NCBI RefSeq assembly: GCF_018143015.1
Contig: NC_054747.1
Location: 31,428,733 to 31,492,732 of the forward strand
DNA from: Lytechinus variegatus
Taxonomy: Eukaryota; Echinodermata; Echinoidea; Temnopleuroida; Toxopneustidae
Length of the DNA stretch: 64,000 bases
Direction: 5' to 3'
In this document: piece after piece, positions 1 to 12,061 of the stretch
Position numbering within the stretch: the stretch's first letter is position 1
Layout of the letters: each line of letters opens with the position of its first letter
Notes under the pieces: generated by a model
Seen by the model: the letters and a program-made list of their open reading frames with translations, nothing else
Told to the model about the DNA's origin: nothing
Database searches by the model: none
Program-made: the position numbers and the translations under genes

Positions 1-132
1 AGGAAGAGACTAGCCCGATGTTTACGCCGCCATCTTGTTTTCTATTGTTCTTCACCCACTTGCGTCGCGTAACATGGGTGAAGAACAATAGAAAACAACA
101 TGGTGGCGTAAACATTGGGCAAGTCTCTTCCT
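1..132. repeat. Foldback (hairpin) repeat at window edge
   Basis: The first 60 bases and the reverse complement of about 73-132 match almost perfectly (AGGAAGAGACT at both ends, then GCCC, ATGTTTACGCC, GTTTTCTATTGTTCTTCACCC), with only a short loop between them. This is a miniature foldback element or hairpin MITE. It may extend left of the window. It contains no coding sequence. Confidence 0.8.
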
Positions 133-1239
133 TCTTTTCATGATATTTTTGTCATTTTTTTAATGAATTCTTGTCTAAAAATAAAATCAATATCATATTC
201 GGAAATAGACAGCTGGCAGCCGTCTGTTTCGAGGAGTTTTTAACATTTTTTTTATATTTCTCCTCGTACACAGACGGCTCGCTATCGTGCAGCCACCATT
301 AGGGAACTTGCAATGCAAAATCCCCCCGTCGGGGCTCTTCAATTTTTGTCTTTAATGAATAAAAATTTTGAAAATATACGCTACCAAAATGCAAATTGTT
401 GATATTCCCTCTTGGCATTAATTGCTAAAAAACAGAGAAAAATCAAGTTAAAAGAAACAGAAACGGTGACTTACCACGGCTGTTGCGCAAATTCACTTCC
501 CAGGGGAGCGTTTCATCAACATTTTTGTCCGACAAGTTGTCAGATCTGACATCTTTCCTTGATTTTGATTTGTTGATAAGCAATGTTACTATGGTAACTG
601 TCAAAATAAAATAGGACTTGTCGGATAAAACGTCTGACAAGTCCTTTCATGAAATGCTCCTCTGTTTTATCCAATCTTAAGTACATAAACATATGGCCAT
701 TGAGTCCCCTGTACAGAGCGCGCTAGAACTTCGGTCTCTGTATTTGGTGAGTGAAGCCAACGGAGTTCAGCTGAACAACCAACACAACAGAGACCGAAGC
801 TTTTGGTCTAATTCGGAAATAAAGTTGTATCCCATGTACATGATTTAGAGCTAGATCTTTTAGAGAGAAAGTAGAAATCTCGGGGGCGAAAGTTCCAGGT
901 TTTTTGGTGGTACACACACATGTATAGAAAAGAAGCCCTTGCTTCGTACGAGAGTAACCTTACATGTACGTTAGTAAATGATTTTTACTCTCTAGAAGCC
1001 TCCTGGCTAGTGTGGATCCCTCGATCCATTTGTAAAAAAGGCATACATTAGGCTTGACCCTTGTCTTGAACCGCTTCGTTATGATGTACCTTCGATATAA
1101 AGTGAATCAGTGTTACAAAAATGCTGCCTTGAACAATTTTTTGATAAAAAAATATTGTTTAACAAATAATAAATTTAAATGTGATTATGAATGATTATAA
1201 TAATAATAATAATAATCATGTTTTAAATTTTAATATTTG
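133..1239. other. AT-rich non-coding DNA upstream of gene A
   Basis: I see no supportable gene here. Short open frames lack homology and splice context. Gene A's first coding exon starts right after a splice acceptor, so its 5' untranslated exon and promoter lie in this stretch or left of the window. I could not pick a convincing donor. Confidence 0.5.
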
Positions 1240-1538
1240 ATAACTAAATTAAACTCTGGTTTAAAATTTTGGTTTCAGTATGGAAAGCCAAATGGGGCAC
1301 AAATCACTAACAATACACATCCAATAAATTAACTTATTGGACACCAAATTGTTCATATTGTCTGGGAATGATAACTAAAGTTTTTGAAGTATTTTTCTTC
1401 ATTATGAAAGCAAAAGGAAACATAGTAAACATAAAAAATATATAATTTAACCAGATTTTTTTTCAATTTTGGCTCCCCATAATTTTAGCAGGGAGTTATA
1501 CTGTGGTCGAAGTTAAACCTGACTTCAGAATACGGGCC
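1240..1538 (-). mobile_element. MITE, copy of the element at 31022-31335, one end worn
   Basis: The right end (GACTTCAGAATACGGGCC, with TAATTTTAGCA and GTTATACTGTGGTC inside it) is the reverse complement of the left end of the element at 31022. The left end (TTAAACTCTGGTTT...TATGGAAAGCCA) matches the other end of that copy, but its outermost bases have decayed. It is non-coding and sits just upstream of gene A's first coding exon. Confidence 0.65.
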
Positions 1539-1623
1539 TATAGATCTAGATCTAGCCTATTCAGTGAATTATTTCATATCATAGTTACGTTCTGATATAT
1601 TTTTTGTTTCATTTCATCTTAAG

Positions 1624-1639
1624 ATCTGTTTGTTGAGCC
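1624..1639 (+). other. 5' untranslated end of gene A's first coding exon
   Basis: A pyrimidine-rich tract runs into TCTTAAG with AG at 1622-1623, giving 16 untranslated bases before the ATG at 1640. Genes B and C have the same layout, with an acceptor 14-28 bases before the ATG. This supports a shared leader-exon structure. Confidence 0.6.
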
Positions 1640-4600
1640 ATGGAAGGCAACTACCCTCCTGGTTTCTACTGCCCCGAAAGAGATCAACAAGACAGTCGAC
1701 AACATCAGCAACCTCAGCAACCGCCACCACCACATCAGCAACATGTCGCACCTTACCCCATTGACTTGCCTTACCACTCAACCTCGCATTCACAGCAACC
1801 TGATTTTGTCATGGATCAGCCCATTAGAGCGTTCCCTGCACCACATCCTACATCTATATTTCGATCAATGTTTCCCGGTAATCCCTTCTGATCAAACAAG
1901 TTGCTGATCTTTCTTTTTTTGTTTAAAGAGAAATTCCAGTTGTTGCAGTAAACACTGATTTCATGAGAAAGTCTGTAAAACAAGGCTTAATTTTCAGTAT
2001 ATCATCGAGGATCTAGATCTGGTACAGTTACATTAACTGAACTTTGTGAAATCTTGAAATCTACGCTGAAAAATGTTCACACAGAAGATCCCAACACAGA
2101 TAAGTGCATATGGGACAATGTATAATTATTGCTTAGAGCGTCGTGCCCAATGCTCTACCCGAATCCTGTGCTTATTTGCTGATTCCTCAGCAATTACACA
2201 ATTTCTTCCAGAATTCTTTGGCACATGCGTTTTATTTATACCAACAGACACTTTGGTGGTCATTTTTCATTGGATTCTATACGAACTCATTTTGATTACC
2301 AAAACTAGCATTTACCTTTAATGCAGGACTTTTTTAACTTCAGTTGTACATAATTAAAATAGGGCAATTTTTGTGATCTGGAATTGATGTCTCATGAAAG
2401 ATGTAATTTGTTTTTTCGGCAAGTACATGGCACATTTAGCAGTGGCATGATTCTTCTTTAAATGTACACTTATTTCATCTCAGACCCATTCCATCGGAAA
2501 TTCAAACTTTAGTGTGATGTACACGTACTTCTAACAGAGGTAAAACCAAAACTTGTACATGTATGCAAAAACCCTTAAATGAATTTGCACTATAATTGAG
2601 GATTTGAATTTCATCTTAAAGGTATAACTTGCTTTATTGTTATAACAACGTGTAAAAGAAAAGCATGAGGGACAGGGGAAAGAGAGTGATGTTCATGCAT
2701 CTTATAGTATATTTCTACAGATTTTTGAAATTTGATATTTCAAGGACAGTGCCATTGTTTAATAGGGTACATTATGTCAGCAAAAATGGCAAAAATGAAA
2801 AAGGGCATCAAATACATGTATTTCCAAAGCTTCATGTGGGGAGCATCAAGGCTTTTTCAGTGGGGCATCTGAGCCCACAGCCTAGACAACCTTGGATTAA
2901 TTTAAGATGTTTCCAAGCAAATTTTATGAAACTTATTTCTTTTTAAAACAGAGTCAACTCCAATGCTTCCAAGCCCGAATCTCATGCAGCCGACTCGAGA
3001 GCAGTCACCGTACAGTGCCAGAGGTCATGGGGTTAAATCTACTGCACTGAGCGGAGAGTTTGCCCCACATATCACAACTCCTGAACCAGCGATTATTAAC
3101 AATGCATCACAACCTCAAGGTAAGTAAGAAACTCACCTCAGAGCTATTCTGTGATTATTCCTCTATACCTCGAACTTGAATTGTTTTCTAAAATATCATC
3201 TCAAACCCTTTGTAAACTTTATTTTAAAAATGCATTAAATTCGGGTAGACTGCTATCAGAGAAGTAATAGAAGAATACTGGTTTCCCTTAAATATGGAAT
3301 TGTGTAGACTAAGCCATGGTCAAGTTCCTTGTCCATTTTTAAAATGATCATTATGTTGATGGCCTTGATCCCCCACCCTTCCATGAGGCCATCAAAATAA
3401 TGATCATTGTAAATAGCCTGGCCTGATTATGATGATCAATTTGATTAATAACAATTCATTTTTCCACCACTCTTCAATCAGGCGAGATACCTGCACCAGC
3501 ACCTCCCAAGAAAACCCAAGCTAAAGAGCAACGCAAGCAGGTTCCTGCATCCTCTAATAAACCAAGCACAAGTCCCCCGGACCAGAACGCCTCGGCCGCT
3601 GATCCTCAGCTTCTCTCAGCCCTCAATCTCAAAAAGAATGCAATCATATCGTCCAGTCAGGAGCTTCCAAAGGGACTCATATTCAAGGTGGCATCGGCGG
3701 ACAAAGTAGAGGGGGTGGTTGCTAGGGATACGATGGAGAAAGGGGTGGAATTTGGACCCTATACCGGGACGTTGTTGGATGAGGAGCAGGGCTGGTCCAA
3801 GGAGACATCGTGGGAGGTATGGTGTATCTCCGGATTATATTCAGTTGGTCTACAAGTACTTGATCTACATTTAAGATGTATTACCACATGGAATGAACCA
3901 TTTTGTCTATCATTTTGAGCTAATTGTCATTGATAAACATTTAAAAAAACATGGAGCATATATATATTCTTACTTGAATGAGGCATTTTCAACCTGAGAT
4001 TTAAGCATGAATTTTGTCCGTCTAAATTTATTAAATGTAAAATATGTCTCACTGGTCCAGCCAGGGCTCAGCTGTATTTCTCAGAATCCTATTAGCCATA
4101 CACCCCTCCATGAATTCTATCATTTTCCTATTGTGCCTCTGTATTTAATTATTGGTCCATTATACTCATCCTAGCTTTTAAATATCAAAGCCCAGCACAA
4201 GATTGTTAAAGTGTTATTTTTATGTACACTTCAATAGTTGACATCACAATTACTATGTGAGGATTGAATTTTTATTCGTGAATAACCTGAAATGTGAGGT
4301 ATCGACAGGCAAACGCATATACATGTATGAAATCACTACTAATAATAGTTTGAGTGGTACATTTAAGTGCTGTAAGTATTAATATCATTGACTTGAGTTG
4401 GTTTGGGGAGATACTGAACATTAGACCGTCTGCAATCATCATGACTGGATAATATGAGACTTCTTCAGGAAATATATATAGTATCTCCCTCGAGTTCATT
4501 CAATATTATAATAATAAAATAATTAACATTTATATAGCGCTTATCTCAAAGAATGTCTCTAAGCGCTTAAGGAAAATAAATAGAAAGACAAGAAATTATT

Positions 4601-7600
4601 ATTATGTACCAACAATTCTGAAAGTCATGCTTTGATTTAGAAACTTAAAACTAAGAATCAGGGCACAGGAAGGAATTGATGACAGGATTGATTTGATGAT
4701 TGTAATCTCTTAATCCATCATAAAAACTGGACTAATGATCAATTATTGAGTTTTGTGTCACCAGGCTCATGTTTTTTCACTGTGATTACAGATATGCAAT
4801 CCAGGGGGAGTCTTCTTGTATATCGACGGACGCAAGAACTGGATGTCACACATCAGATGCGCAAGGAGCGAAGAAGAACAGAACATGGAGGCGTATCAGC
4901 ATTATGGCAATATCTACTTCAGAAGCACAAAGGTCATTCAACCAGGAAGTGAACTGAAGGTTTTCTATGACGAGGAGTACAAGAAGTGTGTCGGGATGGA
5001 GGCGAGGTTTGAGGATCTCAAATTTGATCAAGGTATGTACGACAAGTTAACAACAGATTTAAAATATAAATCAAGAATTTGTCTTGGTTGGGCTGATAAA
5101 TCCTTGTATCTCAAGATTTAAATATTTTGATGACAGCTCACAATAAGATAGATTTTAGAGTTATAACATGTGTAGCAACCTTCTTTTGCCTCAAAGAGTT
5201 CTTCACAGGCAACAGGAGACTGTTTTCACACAATATGAGACTGCCACCATTGCTATATTTTCAAAAATACAGTCTATTCTAAGCTGCCCTCAATTTTTTT
5301 ATTATTTTCAGATAGAAGGTTTTATCAGCAGAACCAGGTTATACGATATCCCACAACTGGCATATTGGTTCAATTGGTGGAGCCCACTGGGCACACCTTT
5401 AAAAAATGGAAGGCCATGGGTTCTATTCCTGGGCCCTATCTTACAAAGAGTTACGATTGATTGGATCAATCATAACTCTATGGATATCCATCAGTGTCAG
5501 AATTTTTTCTCCAGAAAATTTGCAGAATGTCCTTTGTAAAAAAAGAGAAACACAGTGAATCTTCAAGAAAACAATAAAATGCATGAATATACACTTTAGA
5601 AAATTCTCTGAATAACCATGTATAACAGATGTTTACATTACTGGCAGTCCATAGTTGTGATTGATTGGATCAATCGTAACTCTTTGTAATGGCGCTGTCA
5701 CACCTTGGCGTTTTTGACAGCGTGTGCCCGACGTATCAAAATTTCCCTAAAACGTCGGCATGCGCTGAACTTCGATTTTTTTTTTCAATTCTAGGCGTAT
5801 ACTTAGCATATTCATAACGAGTTGGACGTATACATAACGTTTTAGTAACTTATATCGAACGCTTCGTGAACTTATAAGGAACGTATTCCAACGAATGCTT
5901 AGCGTATTGCTGGCGTACACAACTTATGCCCTACGATAGCCTAACTTATGCATAGCACGCGGCAGCGTATCACTGACGAACACGTGTCGTAGCCTATAAA
6001 AAGGCTGCCGCTCGACTATTCAAATCATAACCGCACGATACATCACCGTATCAACACCACAGCCATGCCGAAGAAAACTCCTGTGAACCCCACCTTTATA
6101 TATCAATTCCTATAAACGTTGTCAATACGCCATTATACGGTAGCTGTAAGTTATAAACACGTTCAGTAAGTTTTGTGGTCGTCCGGAGCACGTATTCATA
6201 CGTCAATATACGTTGGAGTAAAGTTACACATACGTTCAAAGCACGTTACTCATAGGTTAGAAGTTTTAGAGTACGCTGGACATTATCTCGACGTACATCG
6301 ACTTATGGATAACTTACGAGTAACATGTGCATGTCAACGTGTATCAACGATCGCGTTACTTGCCCACAACTTATGGCCGGCGTATGCGGGACTTATGAGC
6401 CATACGCTGGCATACGTCGAAAAATTTTGTGCTTGCACAAAATTTTTCGATGACCTCGCCGTATGACGACGTATACCAGCGTATTTTAGCGTACTCTTAA
6501 CGTATGCAAAACTTACCCGTAACGTATTCGACGTACGCCAGTGTATTCGCCAAATTCCTCATACGTCGGGCATACGCTGTCTAAAACGCCAAGGTGTGAC
6601 AGCGCCATGAGACGGGCCGCCAGTCTAGTCATCCCAAAGACTGACTTCAATTTCAGGGTCCCATGTCAAAGAATTTTTGCAACAACGAATGCACAATTCC
6701 ATAACAAGTCTACTATCAACTAATCAAATTATGTCAGTAGCATAACAATGTTATTAGAAATCTATTATGAAACAGGCCCCAGGCCAGGGGACTGCCAGTT
6801 GGAAGATTTCTTTAACAGTATGGTGGTACCCTTACTGCTTAATCATAGATATGTTCATAGGTAACTGGTTTCTTTTCTTATAAATCACTGATAATTCCTT
6901 TCTGACCTAAAGCATTGCAATTATAATGGATAATGGATATAATCACCATTTTGATTTTTGTTTTTCAATTTTATAAAAATTATCAATTTTTCATAGTGTT
7001 TGACACAGAATTTCTTACAATTTCTTGATTTCATTGATTTACTGGTGGGCAGGATAATTCACTTGTGACCGACAACCTCAGATGACACTATACTAGAAAA
7101 TAAAGTATACCTACTTCACATTCTTGGGGAACTCTCAGTGCACTTGCCTGTTAAGGTTCTTAATGGCAATAACAAGAGACCTTATAAACAAGTTTATAAG
7201 TTCATATTATCTCATCATTTTCAGATTCTGACAACCTTGGACGTAGAAATAAAAGTGGACCTACAATACATTCTTGGGGGAACTCTCAATACACTTGCCT
7301 GTTGAGATTTGTACTTAAAGTTTATTGTCATATTATCTCACTATTTTCAGATTCACAGAAGTTCCAATGTAGCCAGTGTGAGGAGCTGTTCACATCAACC
7401 AAACTAATCCTGAGACACATAAGATGTGAACACACCATTGGGAAACCAGATGAGATGATAGCTGTACTCACATGGAAGAAGAAAAAGAAGAAATCAATAG
7501 AAACGGACGTCAACGCCAAACAGCCTGTCCGAAAAGAGAAAGTGGATAGTGACAAGAAAGAGGTAGTCAGTGAAACGAAAGAGGTAGCTAAGGATGCAAA

Positions 7601-8714
7601 AGTGATAGAGTTTAAATGCGGAACCTGCGGAAAGGTCTTTCCTTCGTGTGGGAGATTGAAAGCTCATGAGGTGTTCCACGATGACTGTCAAGAGCATGCC
7701 TGTCCTGTGTGTGGTAAAGGGCAGGCCAATGCAAAGACTCTCGCGAATCACATGATCATACATGAACCAAAGTTCCAAGTGTGTAAGAAATGCAACCAGA
7801 AGTACAAGACAAGGGCATCCCTTGCGAAACATGAGATGGACGCCCATAGCTATCAATGCAGGTTTTGCTCTGAACGGTTCTTGAAGAAAGGTCATTGTCT
7901 GAAGCATGAGCAAACCCATCAAGCCTTCAAGCCACCCAAGACTTCGGCAAAGAAGGTGGCGCCGCCTGCAAAGGCAAAGGAATCACCTCCCAAGGTTCAT
8001 CAACCATCAGAACCATCTCCAGATGAACCTAAGGACATGCTTGGTAAAGGCACTCACTACTATCTCCAGCAGCGACCCTTCAAGTGCCGCTTTTGCCCCA
8101 AGAGGTACGTCTTACGTAAGAAGGTCAGTGAACATGAGCGGGAACACCACACAGGAGATGCAGCCTACAAATGCAGTTACTGCCCAAAGCTGTTCATCAG
8201 CGAGGCTAAGATGCTGGTCCATATTAATAGCCACGAGCAGAACCGCATCTATCGCTGCAAGCTCTGCCCTCGGACCTTCGCGTCGGAGAGCGCGCTGAAC
8301 AACCATCAAGATGAACACACCGGACTGAAACCGATCAAGTGTGAAATCTGCGGCAAAGGGTTCCGCGTCAAGAAGGCCGTTGCTGCGCATAGGAGACGCA
8401 TGCATCAGGAACGGCCGAAGCGGTTCTTCTGTTCCGTCTGTGACAAAGGGTTCTGTGATAAAGCCAATCTCATCAAACACGAGAGACGACACAAGGGCAT
8501 TAGACCCTATGTTTGTCTAGAATGCGGGAAAGCGTTCACAGGAAATGCCGCCCTCACAGCTCACAAGAAGGCATTGCATACTGAAAAAAAGGCCTTCTCT
8601 TGTGAGATTTGTAATAAAACATTCTCTTTGAACCAGCATTACACTTATCATATGTTCAAGCATAGAGTGAAAGAAGATAGTAGTCTATGTAACAACACTA
8701 GCAATACAAAGTAA
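1640..8714 (+). CDS. Gene A: PRDM-family PR/SET-domain protein with 12 C2H2 zinc fingers
   Basis: Coding exons 1640-1877, 2952-3119, 3482-3816, 4792-5032 and 7351-8714 join in phases 1, 1, 0, 1 into 781 aa with GT/AG borders throughout. The exon holding the ATG begins after an acceptor at 1622-1623, so a 5' untranslated exon is expected upstream. Residues 1-80 are Gln/His/Pro-rich (PDFVMDQ matches the PAFVLDQ of genes B and C). The PR domain is about residues 197-325: FGPYTG, the SWE exon border, GVFLYIDGRKNWM, EEEQNMEAYQ, PGSELKVFYDEEY. Twelve fingers follow, five and seven, separated by a linker with PKDMLGK. The PR domain resembles PRDM9/7, but no KRAB or SSXRD sequence is present. A nuclear DNA-binding regulator, possibly a histone methyltransferase, is inferred. 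Unlike B and C it has an extra intron before the PR domain. The stop lies inside a donor-like AAAGTAAGT, so a further 3' exon is conceivable. Confidence 0.92.
1927..2317. mobile_element. TTAA-flanked MITE in intron 1 of gene A
   Basis: TTAA occurs at 1923-1926 and 2318-2321. The termini are imperfect inverted repeats (AGAGAAATTCCAG against AAATGCTAGTTTTGG read inward from the other side). An inverted copy of the same 391-bp body lies at 20625-21017 with its own TTAA pair, so the ends are confirmed by comparison. No transposase is encoded. The short open frame inside is incidental. Confidence 0.8.
4500..4600. repeat. SINE/LINE 3'-tail-like remnant
   Basis: An (ATA)n run is followed by a segment with TATATAGCGCTTATCTCAAAG and GTCTCTAAGCGCTTA. 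The AGCGCTTA dyad next to a simple-repeat tail is a common ending of invertebrate SINEs. No body can be recognised, so this is a fragment in intron 3 of gene A. Confidence 0.35.
5431..6618. mobile_element. Hairpin MITE family G, copy 1, split by another element
   Basis: It starts GGGCCCTATCTTACAAAGAG and its second arm ends CGTAACTCTTTGTAA before the inserted element, then GACGGGCC after it. Copies 2 (11075-11340) and 3 (20278-20547) show the uninterrupted form, about 265 bp, whose two arms fold on each other around ATTGATCCAATCA-type sequence. Non-coding, inside intron 4 of gene A. Confidence 0.75.
5690..6607. mobile_element. TIR element (PIF/Harbinger-like MITE) inside hairpin copy 1
   Basis: About 45-bp terminal inverted repeats begin TGGCGCTGTCACACC and end GGTGTGACAGCGCCA. 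Comparison with the intact hairpin copies shows the target was TAA: left flank TAA, right flank TGA (one change). A 3-bp TWA target fits PIF/Harbinger; that assignment is inference. The 918-bp interior is unusually rich in CGTA/ACGT words and encodes no transposase. Confidence 0.7.
7085..7350 (+). repeat. Local tandem duplication carrying a second splice acceptor of gene A
   Basis: Two degenerate units share CATTCTTGGGG..AACTCTCA, CACTTGCCTGTT, TATTATCTCA and a terminal TTTTCAG|ATTC. The first unit provides an acceptor at 7223-7224 and the second the acceptor at 7349-7350 used in my model. From 7225 to 7350 is 126 nt, in frame and without a stop, so use of the upstream site would insert 42 residues between the PR domain and finger 1. 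Confidence 0.7.
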
Positions 8715-9001
8715 GTTTAAAATTTCAACTCTAGTTAACTGTTCATGGAATTTCCAGCATGTTTATTTCCAGAGCCATCTGAACTATTCCAGACTCTCTG
8801 TGTTTATTTTGAAAAACTTCTAAATGCTATAAACAGGCGGTTAGGGTTATCCAGCAGGAGTGAAAAAGTTGCGGAAAGTTTGCATTTCATATCTTTTCAT
8901 ATATGGAAAGGCTATCTATTTCATACATTTCCTTGAAATTATTTTGATAATGTTGGAAACTTTCAAGAAAGTGAAGATTATTCCCTTCTTTCTTGCCTCT
9001 G

Positions 9002-9007
9002 AATAAA
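9002..9007 (+). promoter_or_regulatory. Possible poly(A) signal of gene A
   Basis: AATAAA lies 288 bases after the stop codon, and a second one lies near 9174. No transcript evidence is available, so the choice between them is open. Confidence 0.35.
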
Positions 9008-9539
9008 TGTTTTCAGTTGATGTCACCCTTACATATACAAAATGATTTTTATTGTATATGTATTACTTTTTCTGAGTGAAAGGCATATATTTATGATTTT
9101 GCTCCTTTGACTTTTAAACGCTCAGGTTGACGTTTTTGTCCATCTTAAGATCTTGTATTCAATAGTGTAACTCAGAATAAATTGCATTATCTTGCCACTT
9201 TTCCTGACAAATCTAATTAGGTATTACAATGCTATTCTTGTCCTTGTCATGGAGGAAAACAAATAGTGACGTGCTAAGGGTAATAGCCCTCAAGTATTTA
9301 TTTATTTTTTTAAACCTGTAAAATAAGTTCTTGTATTGCTGTTGATCACGAGTTCAATTTAAAATTCCGTTTAAAATGAACATAAATTGAGTTGCGTTGT
9401 AAATCTAAATGCTCTAGGTAAACAATGAATCGCAATATGTTAAATGTTTTTAGTAATCATGTACAACTTGACTGACATTTAGCAATTGACTTTGAAATGC
9501 TCGTTGGAATGCTCCCCAGGGAGTGGAGAAAGGCATACA

Positions 9540-9685
9540 GTTGTATGCGGGCATGCCATGATCCAATGACCAGGATAATATATCTGTAAAGCGCTCAGAG
9601 ACGTTCCGTTGTATGATACGCTATGTAAAAGCAGATTATTATTTTTATTGTAATTATTATCATCATCATTATTATTATAAAGATC
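9540..9685 (+). mobile_element. SINE 3'-end remnant
   Basis: The stretch has GTAAAGCGCTCAGAGACGTT, then CGTTGTATGATACGCTATGT, then a run of ATT/ATC trinucleotides. This is the usual 3' end of tRNA-derived SINEs in marine invertebrates. The promoter-bearing 5' part is not recognisable. Confidence 0.5.
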
Positions 9686-11074
9686 ATTATCAAACTCATT
9701 ATCTTTGATCAACTCAAAGGTTTATCAACTCATAAAATCTCCAGAAAATGTGATCTATGTTTTATGTCGTCATTTTTATTGACCTCCCCAAGAGAGCTAG
9801 CAAGAAATGCGATAAGCATAATTAAAACTTAGCTGTTTTCTGGCTCTTTTGGAAGACCAGAAATATTCATTTGTATTTTTCAAACCATGATGGTACAATG
9901 CATGAGGATTTAAAGACTTTTGTACAATTAGTCTACTCTGTGGGTAAAAAAAAAATTAACACCTTTCAAATTATTTCCTACCCCCAAATAAATTGACAAG
10001 CAAAAAAAAAGGTCTTCAATAAAATATGAGGGGGGGTGGGTTGTTGGGTATAAACTAAAATTAAGGGGGGGTTGAACCACTGTAACCGCCCCCCCCCCCC
10101 TCCTTGCGTACGCTACTGCTACAACAGCTGCATTAAAATCCATTTCAAAACACCTTTTAGATAATTCACCTTACAATTGTTTAGTAAACACTCTAGTAAA
10201 AATTTCATTGAAATGGGATTTGCAAATATGTTTACTCACTCATGTGGGATTATGACATCTGGGGGTCATTTATTCCATTCATGCCTTACCTTTGCGCAAA
10301 TAAAAAATTACATCACTGCAAAGAATACCTATTGATTATCCAAGTCTGCAGACATACCACATGAATATGGTATAAATTATTTGGGAGAAGTATGTGTTCA
10401 TGACATATTTTCCTAAATAATGGGGATTTGTGAGGTGTCAAGTTTTTTTATACGGTAGTTGATATATATATTTTCATAATATAGATTTTGCTCTTAGGGC
10501 ACTTCATGAAAATTGAGGAAAAAAACATAAATGAAGTGCAATTTAACAAATTCAACATAGGTATAGAGATATGCTGGCCTACTTTTAGTTTTGGTTTTAT
10601 GTGATAGTGAATAGAATGAAGAGTATGAATCATCTAATCGCTGTTATCTCTTAACAGAAGACTAGTAAGTCCAATTCTTTCCCATGATTAGGCTCTGTTC
10701 ATTTGACTCTGAATGAAGCCAACATTGTCAAAAACTCAATTATTATCAAGTCTTAATAATATTCCCCATAACTATGTTGTATATAGAAGTATTTAGAATT
10801 AAGTATTTTTTCCCAGCTATCTTGAGGCATGACCCCATATTCCAGAGTCATCAGTAATGAAGTATACATCTAGTTTTTATGTTTTCCATACATGTATTCC
10901 TCATTGAGTATTAAGAGGAATGATTATGTCGCATATCGTGTAGAGATTTGTAATGTACGAAATATTTGAAATATGCAATATTTCAGATGTACTGTACTTG
11001 TATTATGGTGTTGGTATGTTGTGAGAAAGCAAGGTATTGATTATAATGATGCCCGAATAGGAGGGTTTGTCCAA
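9686..11074. other. Intergenic DNA without a recognisable gene
   Basis: AT-rich. It contains a G-run and C-run segment at about 10028-10105 that ends in a TGCGTACGCTACTG sequence resembling the termini of the CAGTAGCGTA-type repeats seen near 39-40 kb. No credible coding sequence. Confidence 0.5.
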
Positions 11075-11340
11075 GGCCCTGTCTTACAAAGAGTTGCGAT
11101 TGATCCAAGCAATCATAACTCTATGGAAATCCGTCAGTTTCATCATTTTTTCTATAGGAGATTTGCACAATGTACTTTGTAAACAAAGAGAAGCACAGTA
11201 AATTTTCAAGAAAACAATGAATTCATGAATATACATCATAGAAAATATTTTGAACAAACATGAATGATACATGTTGACATTGCTGGCTGTCCGTAGTTGC
11301 GATTGATCGGATCAATCGTAACTCTTTGTAAGACGGGGCC
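11075..11340. mobile_element. Hairpin MITE family G, copy 2 (intact)
   Basis: GGCCCTGTCTTACAAAGAGT at the left is the reverse complement of ACTCTTTGTAAGACGGGGCC at the right. Inside, TTGATCCAAGCAATCATAAC pairs with the other arm. The copy is uninterrupted and serves as reference for copy 1. Confidence 0.85.
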
Positions 11341-11660
11341 TAGGATTGAATGACAGAGAGGGGGAGGGAGAGATTGTGAGTGGCAGAGAGGGGGGTAGTG
11401 AGGGTGAGTATAAGAGAGTGGGGGATGGTAGTGACAGGAAGGGGGAGAAAGAATTTGAGAAGTAATGAATTATGTCTGCAAGGGGGTGAGTGAGGAAAGA
11501 ATTAGGAGAGAGAGAATACAAAGAGGAAAGTGGAAGAGAAAGGAGAGAGAGAAAGATTGGTTGAGGAGAGTGAAGATATATACAACAATGTACAGAAAAA
11601 ATATTTAGAAGCCCCGCGACCCCCTCCTCCCGTTCTCCCCCCCCCCAATAAATACATGAT
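11341..11660. repeat. GA-rich (polypurine) tract with C-run
   Basis: Irregular runs of GAGAGAGG, GGGGGAG and AGGAAAG are followed by a C-rich stretch near 11610-11650. It is low-complexity sequence, so long open frames across it are composition artefacts. Confidence 0.7.
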
Positions 11661-12061
11661 GAATTTATACTATACAGAGTGATCAAAGGGGAGGGGAAAC
11701 ATGAAATGAATAAACGATTTGGTAAAATTCATCAGTTTGTGATGAAAGTGAGGTAAACTGATGCAGAAGGCAGGTCGGGAGGAGGGGCGTATATGAAATC
11801 AGACTAAGATCAAATTTTGATGTGGAAATGAGTGGGATGCTCAGATGAGGGAGGTGGACAGAAATCTTACAATTTACATCAGGAATATTTTGGAGATTAT
11901 ATTTGTGGAAATAGACCTGGTCTACGCAATATTTATATTTTCCTACGAATACCCCTCCCCCTGCCATTAGCATTTTTTTCTCTTTCGGGGCTCTTGTATT
12001 TGGAGACATTTTTTTTGTTTATGAATTTTCTTATTGGTCGCTACCCACAGTAATTCCGGCC

